From the NCBI GenBank assembly GCA_043757865.1, contig JAYVOP010000018.1:1-10330 (forward strand): a stretch of DNA of 10,330 bases, written 5' to 3'. Numbering within the stretch: position 1 is the stretch's first letter; the number at the start of each line of letters is the position of its first letter. Source of the stretch: JAGNEJ01 sp043757865. GTDB lineage: Bacteria; Verrucomicrobiota; Verrucomicrobiia; Verrucomicrobiales; V1-33. Of the stretch, positions 1 through 5,647 are shown in pieces. Under the pieces are notes generated by a model that worked only from the letters and a program-made list of their open reading frames with translations, searched no databases and had not been told where the DNA came from. The translations under genes were made by a program, and so were the position numbers.

Positions 1-984
1 TTTCCGGCGGGCCGGGCCTGCGCCATCGTCACGGATTCACAGGTGGGGCCGCGGTATGCGGCAGACGCGGTGGCCAGCCTAACGGCGGCGGGATTTACGC
101 CCGCGCTGATCACGGTGCCAGCGGGTGAGCCGAGCAAGTGCTTTGCGCAGGTGGAGCTGATCGTGCGGGAAATGATCCGGGCAGGGCTGGATCGGAAAGG
201 ATTTCTCGTAGCGTTAGGCGGCGGCGTGGTAGGAGACTTGGCGGGCTTTGCGGCCGCCATTCATTTCCGGGGCATCCCGTATATCCAAGTGCCCACGACG
301 GTGCTGGCGCAGGTGGATAGTTCTGTGGGTGGGAAGACGGGGATCAATACGCCGGAGGGGAAAAACCTCATCGGAGCCTTCCACCAACCGCGGCTGGTGC
401 TGGCGGATGTGCGCACACTGGAGAGCCTGCCGCAGCGGGCCTGGGACGAGGGCTTTGCGGAGATCATCAAGCACGCGGCCATTCGCGATGCCGGGATGCT
501 CGACCTCATTTCCGACGTGGCGGAGGGCACGGGCGACGTGGCGGAACTCATCGCGCGGAATGTCGCCATCAAGGGCGCGATCGTGGCGGCGGATGAATTC
601 GAGACCAAGGATCTGCGGGCGTTGTTGAATTTCGGCCACACCATTGGCCATGCCATTGAGGCCTGCGCAGGCTATGGCGAGCTGCTCCATGGGGAAGCCA
701 TCGCGTTAGGGATGAAGGCCGCCCTGGCGCTCTCCGTAGCCCATGCGGGGCTGGATGCAGGGGGTGCGGGGAAAGTGCAGGCGCTGATTTCCGCCTTCCA
801 TCTCCCCACGCGACTGCCGGACCAGATCGCTACCGCAGACGTGCTAGAGAAAATGAGCCGAGACAAAAAGTTCTCCCAAGGCGCGATCCGTTTCGTGCTC
901 CTGCGGGACGTGGGTGAAGCCTTCGTGAGCCGGGACATCACGTTAGAGCACATCCGTGCAGCCACCGAGGCGCTGCGGGCGTAA
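1..984 (+). CDS. aroB: 3-dehydroquinate synthase, 5' end cut by the window
   Basis: Cytoplasmic second enzyme of the shikimate pathway, converting DAHP to 3-dehydroquinate with NAD+ and a divalent metal. The frame is open from base 1 (it reads FPAGRACAIVTDSQ before the GTG at 43), so that GTG is internal and the real start lies upstream. The 327 visible residues compare with about 360 in the family, so roughly 30 N-terminal residues are missing. Counting from base 1, the NAD-binding motif GGGVVGDLAGF is at 73-83 and is followed by VPTTVLAQVDSSVGGKTGIN. The expected metal ligands are E154 (in FAEIIKHA), H213 (in NFGHTIGHAIE) and H230 (in LLHGEAIALGM). Every hallmark residue I looked for is present, so it should be active. 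It shares its strand with sufT and lipA, but the 163-bp gap holding an inverted repeat makes cotranscription uncertain. Confidence 0.96.
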   Translation, partial: FPAGRACAIVTDSQVGPRYAADAVASLTAAGFTPALITVPAGEPSKCFAQVELIVREMIRAGLDRKGFLVALGGGVVGDLAGFAAAIHFRGIPYIQVPTTVLAQVDSSVGGKTGINTPEGKNLIGAFHQPRLVLADVRTLESLPQRAWDEGFAEIIKHAAIRDAGMLDLISDVAEGTGDVAELIARNVAIKGAIVAADEFETKDLRALLNFGHTIGHAIEACAGYGELLHGEAIALGMKAALALSVAHAGLDAGGAGKVQALISAFHLPTRLPDQIATADVLEKMSRDKKFSQGAIRFVLLRDVGEAFVSRDITLEHIRAATEALRA

Positions 985-991
985 CGGGCAA

Positions 992-1080
992 CTCTACTCT
1001 GTCATTTACGGTTTCTGGGGGCATCGGGGATGCCTGCGGCATCTACCCTCCGGCACCGAACCGCCAATGACAGGGTAGAG
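992..1080. repeat. 89-bp imperfect inverted repeat with an inner hairpin in the aroB-sufT gap
   Basis: The outer arms 992-1006 (CTCTACTCTGTCATT) and 1066-1080 (AATGACAGGGTAGAG) are complementary at 14 of 15 positions. The exception is a T/G pair that would be a U-G wobble in RNA. After a 2x2 internal loop, 1009-1014 pairs with 1058-1063 (five pairs plus a wobble). In the centre, GATGCC (1029-1034) and GGCATC (1038-1043) form a perfect 6-bp stem over a TGC loop. GCATC at 1021-1025 could compete for GATGC at 1029-1033. The element starts 7 bp after the aroB stop. No T-run follows, so it is not a standard intrinsic terminator. A mobile palindromic element (MITE/REP type), an mRNA-end structure or a factor-dependent terminator would all fit. 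The remainder of the gap, 1081-1147, shows nothing I can name. Confidence 0.7.
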
Positions 1081-1147
1081 GTAACTGGTAACGCTGCGCC
1101 AGCCATTTCCCATTTGCCAGCCCCCTCACCCCGGCCATGGTCCGGCC

Positions 1148-1693
1148 ATGACAAACGACATTTCCCTCTCTCGCGACGTAGAAGCCATCCAGATCCCCAG
1201 TGGGGATACCGTCCTCCTGCCCCTGGGCACTAAGGTGATCATCACCCAAAGCCTCGGCGGCAGCTACACTGTGGCCACGGAGCAAGGCCTCGCCCGCATC
1301 TCTGCTAAGAACGCTGATGCCCTGGGCATGGACAAAGCCACCCTCCGCCCAGAACAAACGGGCGAGAAACTCAGCGGAGCCGCCCTCGAGGCCGCCATCT
1401 GGGTGCAACTAAAGCAAGTCTTCGATCCCGAAATCCCCGTCAACATTGTGGATTTGGGTCTGGTCTATGATTGCAGCGTAGAGCCTGCGGAAGGCGGAGA
1501 CTCCATCGTAAATGTGAAGATGACCCTAACGGCTCCCGGCTGCGGCATGGGGCCGACGATTGCCGCCGATGCGCAGTCGAAAATCATGGTGCTCAACGGC
1601 GTGGAGAACGCGCTGGTGGAGATCGTCTGGGAGCCGTGCTGGCAGCAGGACATGATTTCCGAAGCTGGGAAAATGCAGTTAGGGATGATCTAA
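1148..1693 (+). CDS. sufT: Fe-S cluster assembly protein SufT (long form, DUF59/MIP18 domain)
   Basis: The 181-residue protein matches the long SufT form. An N-terminal beta-rich part (about 1-70, with IQIPSGDTVLLPLGTKV at 14-30 and QSLGGSYTV at 34-42) precedes a MIP18/DUF59 domain (about 78-178). Domain hallmarks are DPEIPVNIVDLGLVYD at 93-108, APGCGMG at 129-135 with the conserved Cys132, and the tail MQLGM at 176-180. The family helps mature Fe-S proteins in the cytoplasm, probably as a carrier or targeting factor; its exact chemistry is not settled. In homologues as I recall them the late motif is usually DPPW, whereas here it is EPCW (162-165), which adds Cys164. The ATG at 1148 is chosen because the conserved N-terminal strand follows directly. 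No Shine-Dalgarno sequence is visible. A four-codon reading frame from the ATG at 1137 ends across this start. lipA follows after 22 bp. No other suf genes are in the window. Confidence 0.9.
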   Translation: MTNDISLSRDVEAIQIPSGDTVLLPLGTKVIITQSLGGSYTVATEQGLARISAKNADALGMDKATLRPEQTGEKLSGAALEAAIWVQLKQVFDPEIPVNIVDLGLVYDCSVEPAEGGDSIVNVKMTLTAPGCGMGPTIAADAQSKIMVLNGVENALVEIVWEPCWQQDMISEAGKMQLGMI

Positions 1694-1715
1694 ATTTTAC
1701 TGCCTGCGAATCGTC

Positions 1716-2609
1716 ATGCCGAAGCTCGACCCCGCCCTGCACCAAGACCAGAAGCCGCCCTGGATCAAGGTCCGCCTGCCTAGCAACCCCATTTTCTGGT
1801 CCACGAAATCCCTCGTGGCCGATCTAAAGCTGCACACCGTCTGCGAGGAAGCGCAATGCCCGAACCGCTGGGAATGTTGGAGTCAAGGCACCGCCACGTT
1901 CATGATCGCAGGGGACCGCTGCACGCGCGCGTGCGGCTTCTGCGCCGTGAAAACCGCCAAGCCCTTTCCGCTGGAAATCGACGAACCGCAGCGCGTGGCC
2001 ATCGCCACCCAACGCATGAAACTGAACCACGTGGTCATCACCGCCGTGGCGCGGGATGACCTGCCGGATGGCGGAGCGCAGCATTTCGCAGAGACCATCG
2101 AAGCCGTGCGCCAGACGAATCCCGGCATCACCATCGAGATCTTGGTGCCGGACTTCAATGGCAAGGACGATGCCCTCCAAGTGGTGATGGATGCCCGCCC
2201 ACATATCTTTAATCACAACCTAGAAACCGTGGAGCGGCTGACTCCATTTGTGCGCAGCCGGGCGGTGTATCATCGCAGCTTACACGTGCTGAAACGCGCT
2301 GGAGAAATGTCCCCCGGACGCGTAGCCACCAAGAGCGGCATCATGCTGGGGTTAGGGGAAACGGAGCCAGAAATTTTCCAAGCGCTGGATGATCTGCGGG
2401 AGGCGGGCGTGAGCGTCCTCACCATGGGCCAATACCTCCGCCCCAGCGCCAAACATTTACCCGTGGTGGAATACATCACGCCGGAGCGCTTCGACTGGCT
2501 GAAAGAAATAGCCGAGCGCAAAGGCTTCCGGCACGTGGCCTCCGGCCCATTAGTGCGCAGCAGCTACCACGCGGCGGACTTCCGCCCAGAGGCGGATCTG
2601 CTGCCGTAG
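1716..2609 (+). CDS. lipA: lipoyl synthase (radical SAM)
   Basis: LipA inserts two sulfur atoms into protein-bound octanoyl groups, making the lipoyl cofactor of the 2-oxoacid dehydrogenase and glycine-cleavage complexes. The 297-residue length is normal for the family. Both cluster motifs are intact. The auxiliary cluster ligands are C43, C48 and C54 (C-x4-C-x5-C), and the radical-SAM ligands are C69, C73 and C76 (C-x3-C-x2-C). The C-terminal RSSY signature is at 281-284, whose serine ligates the auxiliary cluster in characterised LipA enzymes. The auxiliary cluster is sacrificed as the sulfur source, so the enzyme depends on continuous Fe-S repair, which fits the gene lying 22 bp behind sufT. 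Octanoyltransferase lipB is not in the window. A GC-rich hairpin (TCCGCC/GGCGGA, 2581-2596) lies inside the last codons but lacks a T-tract. The downstream gene is convergent, 29 bp away. Confidence 0.97.
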   Translation: MPKLDPALHQDQKPPWIKVRLPSNPIFWSTKSLVADLKLHTVCEEAQCPNRWECWSQGTATFMIAGDRCTRACGFCAVKTAKPFPLEIDEPQRVAIATQRMKLNHVVITAVARDDLPDGGAQHFAETIEAVRQTNPGITIEILVPDFNGKDDALQVVMDARPHIFNHNLETVERLTPFVRSRAVYHRSLHVLKRAGEMSPGRVATKSGIMLGLGETEPEIFQALDDLREAGVSVLTMGQYLRPSAKHLPVVEYITPERFDWLKEIAERKGFRHVASGPLVRSSYHAADFRPEADLLP

Positions 2610-2638
2610 TGGCGCGGGGCATCGTGGGCAAAGTCGGG

Positions 2639-3730
2639 TCACGTTGCGAGGATTGACGCTACGGTCTTGGCATCCAGCGCGGAGATGGCGGCCACCATCA
2701 GTTGGATGGTGTGCCCGTAGTCCGTGAGGCTGACGATGCTGTTATGCGAATGGATGTAGCGGGCGGGCACGCCGATGACCACGCAGGGCACGCCCTCGCC
2801 TGCTAGGTGGATGCTCTTAGCATCCGTGCCGCCACTGCGGCGGACGGCAAGCTGCACGGGCACGTTCACTTGCTGGGCGATCTTTTGAAGAAACGCCGCC
2901 AGCGGGCGATTCATCAACGCGGTGGGATCTAGCAAGCGGATCTGCGGCCCCCGGCCCACGCTGCCTTGGGATTCCTCGCTGTTCATACCGGGGGTGTCAT
3001 CCGCAGGCGTGCCTTCCAGAATCAGCGCCAAGTCCGGCTTCACGCTGGCTGCGGCAGTCACGGCTCCACGGCAGCCCACTTCTTCTTGCACGGTGCCCAC
3101 GGCGGTGAGGGCACAGGACAATTTTACCTTTTGCAGCCGCAGCATCGTTTCGATCATCACTGCGCAGCCGATCCGATTATCGAAGGCCTTACACACCACC
3201 AGATCTGGATTGGCGAGGTGCGTGAACTCCGACACTGGCACGATGGGATCGCCTAACGCGATGCCGAATTCCTCCATCGCCTGCTGCGCACTGCTGGCCC
3301 CGATGTCCACGAACAAGCTTTCCAGCGGCAGCACCTTGTCCCGTTGCCCCTCACTGAGGAAATGCGGCGGCGTGGAGGCGATGATGCCTAGCACCGCTTG
3401 GCCACGCACGTTGATGACCTGCACCCGTTGAGCTAGTAAATTATGCGTCCACCAACCGCCCAGGGCCACGATCTTCAGATAGCCCTTGCTCGTGATATGC
3501 TGCACGGCAAAGCCCACTTCATCCAGGTGCGCAGTCAGCATCACGCGGGGCCCAGAGCCTGGCCGCGCGCAGATAGCGCTGCCTAGTTTATCCCGCCGCA
3601 GTACGCCGCACGCGGCTAGTTGGGACTCGAAAATGGCGCGCACCGGAGCCTCTGAGCCTGAGGCTCCGGGGGCCTCCGCTAGGGATTGGAGGAGGGCGAC
3701 GGAGGATGGGGAGGGGCGAGATTTTGGCAT
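2639..3730 (-). CDS. M42-family metallo-aminopeptidase (FrvX/TET-like)
   Basis: This 363-residue protein has the features of M42 aminopeptidases, cytoplasmic dinuclear-metal enzymes that usually form large tetrahedral complexes and trim peptides. Expected metal and catalytic residues are H68 and D70 (TAHLDEVGF), D184 (KAFDNRIG), E216-E217 (VQEEVG), E239 (LILEGTPADD) and H327 (RYIHSHNS). The GGTDA segment at 300-304 is also typical. The frame stays open 84 codons further upstream, but that stretch runs through the preceding gene and lacks family character, so the ATG at 3730 is chosen. The start lies 2 bp after the glycosyltransferase stop, suggesting one transcript with coupled translation. 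Substrate preference (glutamyl, leucyl or other) cannot be read from the sequence. An endoglucanase label, sometimes given to this family, is unlikely to be right. Confidence 0.9.
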   Translation of the reverse strand: MPKSRPSPSSVALLQSLAEAPGASGSEAPVRAIFESQLAACGVLRRDKLGSAICARPGSGPRVMLTAHLDEVGFAVQHITSKGYLKIVALGGWWTHNLLAQRVQVINVRGQAVLGIIASTPPHFLSEGQRDKVLPLESLFVDIGASSAQQAMEEFGIALGDPIVPVSEFTHLANPDLVVCKAFDNRIGCAVMIETMLRLQKVKLSCALTAVGTVQEEVGCRGAVTAAASVKPDLALILEGTPADDTPGMNSEESQGSVGRGPQIRLLDPTALMNRPLAAFLQKIAQQVNVPVQLAVRRSGGTDAKSIHLAGEGVPCVVIGVPARYIHSHNSIVSLTDYGHTIQLMVAAISALDAKTVASILAT

Positions 3731-3732
3731 GG

Positions 3733-4899
3733 TTAAAGTCCAGCGGCGGCTAGGGTGTGAGCGGCTATGCGCAGGGCCCCCTCGGCATTGCGATGCCGGA
3801 GCATCTGCGCCTTGGCGGTGGCCCAGCGGCCTGAGGAAATGATGTCCGTGAGGGCCGGGCCGAGCAATTTTGTTTCGGCCACGTGCCAGCCACAACCGCG
3901 TCGCTCTAGCAGCTCCACATTGCCCGCTTCTTGGCCAGGGATGAAATAGTTTACCAACACCGGAGTGGCGGCGGCAAAGCATTCGTGGACCGTGGCCCCG
4001 CCGCCCTTGGTGATGATGAGATCATGCTCAGTAAGGAGTTGCGGCACGGCCGTGCTCCACCCTAGCACGGTGACGGAGCGCGCAGGGTAGCGCGCGACGA
4101 CGCGGCGGATCATGGCTCCGAGCCGGGTTTCATGCCGCCCTAGCAGCACGGTTAAATGCCAGTGATCCGGCGTGCGGGTCAGCAGACTTTCCAAAGTGTC
4201 CCGCACGTGTTGATGGCTGGAAGTGGCGCTATAAAGCACACGGAATCCAGCCTGGGTGGCGGCTTCCAGCGGACGTGGCGGAAGGGTGTGAAAGATGGGG
4301 GCCACCGCAAAACCGGGCGCAGAGATCATGGCCGCCGGAATTCCATGCTGTGTTAGGATGGCGGTGGAAAATTCATCGGTGACGAAATAATGCTGCGTGG
4401 GAGCCTTCGTCCATACGTGGTTAATGGAGATGGAATCCGTGATGACGGTGCCACAAAAGCGCGGGAACGGCAGGCCGTCTTGCTTCTCGGCTAACAGATA
4501 GGGATACAGCGGAAAGGTGGACAGCACGGCGGCTGGTTGATCCCGGGCTAAGGTTACGCTTAGTTGCCGATGCAGCTCAGGAAAGAACCTCCAGCCCAAA
4601 TTCCCCTGGCCAGAATCTTTCTCTGCTAGGCGATAGAGCGCGCCCCAGAGGCTGGGGAAATGGGTGGTGAGGAATTCATAGCCCCATTTCAAAAAGACCT
4701 CCATGCGCGGCACGGCTACGGGAAAGAGATCCACCAACCGGGCCTGCACGCGGCCTTCCGAGAGCTGTTGGATGGCCTCCACGATGCTACGCGCAGCGGA
4801 GTTATGGCCATCCCCAAAGCCCGCGCTGAAGACGAGCACGGTGGGCCGCAGATTACCAGCGGGGGCAGGGGATGCAGCTTGCAGAGTCGGCGGGATCAT
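3733..4899 (-). CDS. MGDG-synthase/MurG-type glycosyltransferase (GT28)
   Basis: The 388-residue protein has a two-lobed GT-B architecture. The N-terminal MGDG-synthase-like domain opens with VLVFSAGFGDGHNSAA (about 21-36), where the glycine-rich loop and H32 match the acceptor-side G-x-G-H motif. The C-terminal GT28 domain has TKGGGATVHE (297-306) and PGQEAGN (321-327), the usual UDP-sugar-binding region. Relatives include plant MGDG synthases and the bacterial diacylglycerol glucosyltransferase UgtP, so transfer of a sugar to diacylglycerol at the inner membrane face is the best guess. The acceptor is not proven, and MurG itself is less likely. No transmembrane segment is apparent, as expected for a peripheral enzyme. 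The ATG at 4899 has a TAGGAG site 11 bases upstream, and the N-terminal 17 residues are an unconserved proline/alanine-rich lead. The M42 peptidase follows after 2 bp. Confidence 0.85.
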   Translation of the reverse strand: MIPPTLQAASPAPAGNLRPTVLVFSAGFGDGHNSAARSIVEAIQQLSEGRVQARLVDLFPVAVPRMEVFLKWGYEFLTTHFPSLWGALYRLAEKDSGQGNLGWRFFPELHRQLSVTLARDQPAAVLSTFPLYPYLLAEKQDGLPFPRFCGTVITDSISINHVWTKAPTQHYFVTDEFSTAILTQHGIPAAMISAPGFAVAPIFHTLPPRPLEAATQAGFRVLYSATSSHQHVRDTLESLLTRTPDHWHLTVLLGRHETRLGAMIRRVVARYPARSVTVLGWSTAVPQLLTEHDLIITKGGGATVHECFAAATPVLVNYFIPGQEAGNVELLERRGCGWHVAETKLLGPALTDIISSGRWATAKAQMLRHRNAEGALRIAAHTLAAAGL

Positions 4900-4910
4900 C
4901 GTAAGCAGCG

Positions 4911-4916
4911 CTCCTA
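4911..4916 (-). promoter_or_regulatory. probable ribosome binding site of the glycosyltransferase
   Basis: The minus strand reads TAGGAG, with 11 bases between it and the ATG at 4899. It is the clearest Shine-Dalgarno-like motif in the window; sufT, lipA and the large repeat protein lack a comparable one. The spacing is a little long. The site lies inside the 39-bp gap shared with the divergent amidase gene, so promoters for at least one gene must reach into the neighbour's coding sequence. Confidence 0.4.
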
Positions 4917-4938
4917 ACTAACAACTACCTCACGCTTC

Positions 4939-5619
4939 ATGCGCCGTTTCCCATTCACAATCCAGCCCCTCGCGCTCATAGGCGCGGGGATCGTCTTGGG
5001 GGTAGTTAGTGTCTGGGGCATCAGTCGGCACTATTCACCACGGGCCGCAGCGGGCGAGGGAAATTTTCCACTGCCGCACCCGCAGCCAAGGAGGCCCATC
5101 CCCAGCGCTCCGGTCTTTGATCGGAAGGCTCCCAAAAGTGGCTGGAATTTCCTCACCCACGACGTGCGCACGCAGATCGACGCGGCGGCGGTGCGCGTGG
5201 GGCATTGGAAAATGATCGTCCTGCACAGTAGCGCTACGGCTAGTGGAAGTGCCCGCGCGTTAGATTACTATCACCGGGAGGTGAAGCACCTAGCCGCAGG
5301 ACTGGCCTATCATTTCGTGATCGGTAATGGCCGGGGCGCGGGGGATGGGGCGGTGGCGGTGGGCTCCCGCTGGAGCCAGCAGGAAGCCGGCGGGCACCTG
5401 AGTAACGACGCGCAGAATGAGGTGGCGCTGGGGATTTGTGTGGTCGGAAATTTTTCGCACTCTGCGCCCACGCTCGCCCAGATTGAGGCCTTAGATGAAC
5501 TCATTGATTACCTGCAAGCGAAGTTAGGCAAGATTCCGGTCACGACTCATGCCCTGCTGCCAAGTGGAGCCAGCGGGTGCCCTGGGGCGGGCTTTCCGAG
5601 CGCGCAGTTTGTGGAGTGA
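4939..5619 (+). CDS. membrane-anchored N-acetylmuramoyl-L-alanine amidase (amidase_2/PGRP fold)
   Basis: The 226-residue protein starts with a short basic stretch (MRR) and a hydrophobic segment (about 8-28) without a clear signal-peptidase site, so a single-pass anchor is likely. A proline-rich linker (44-58) leads to a periplasmic amidase_2 domain (about 88-226). Zinc ligands expected in this zinc-dependent fold are H96 (IVLHSSAT), H204 (TTHALLPSG) and C214 (SGCPGAGFP). The H-x9-C spacing and the CPG ending match. AYHFVIGNG (123-131) supplies the usual catalytic-region tyrosine. These enzymes cut the bond between MurNAc and the L-alanine of the stem peptide, in wall turnover or recycling. 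The residue two before the last ligand is Ser rather than the Lys or Thr often seen. It diverges from the glycosyltransferase and converges on the repeat-protein gene. Confidence 0.85.
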   Translation: MRRFPFTIQPLALIGAGIVLGVVSVWGISRHYSPRAAAGEGNFPLPHPQPRRPIPSAPVFDRKAPKSGWNFLTHDVRTQIDAAAVRVGHWKMIVLHSSATASGSARALDYYHREVKHLAAGLAYHFVIGNGRGAGDGAVAVGSRWSQQEAGGHLSNDAQNEVALGICVVGNFSHSAPTLAQIEALDELIDYLQAKLGKIPVTTHALLPSGASGCPGAGFPSAQFVE

Positions 5620-5641
5620 GCGGGTGGTGCAAGTCCACGCT
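5619..5641. terminator. weak hairpin between two convergent stops
   Basis: GTGG at 5624-5627 can pair with CCAC at 5635-5638. AGC (5619-5621) can extend the pairing to GCT (5639-5641) across a two-base bulge. It fills the 28-bp gap between the amidase stop and the stop of the opposing repeat-protein gene, where a shared terminator would be expected. The stem is short and no T-run follows on either strand, so support is weak. Confidence 0.2.
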
Positions 5642-5647
5642 CCCAGG

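Noticed and set aside
43..45. GTG as the aroB start
   Set aside because: The frame is open to base 1 and the preceding residues AIVTDS match the normal AroB N-terminal strand.
214..690. 158-codon minus-strand frame inside aroB
   Set aside because: It lies wholly antisense to a strongly conserved gene and shows no recognisable domain.
2581..2596. GC-rich hairpin as the lipA terminator
   Set aside because: It lies within the coding sequence before the stop and has no T-run.
3731..3982. 84-codon N-terminal extension of the M42 peptidase frame
   Set aside because: It overlaps the glycosyltransferase coding region in another frame, has an Arg/His/Pro-rich shadow composition, and the conserved protein begins at the ATG at 3730.
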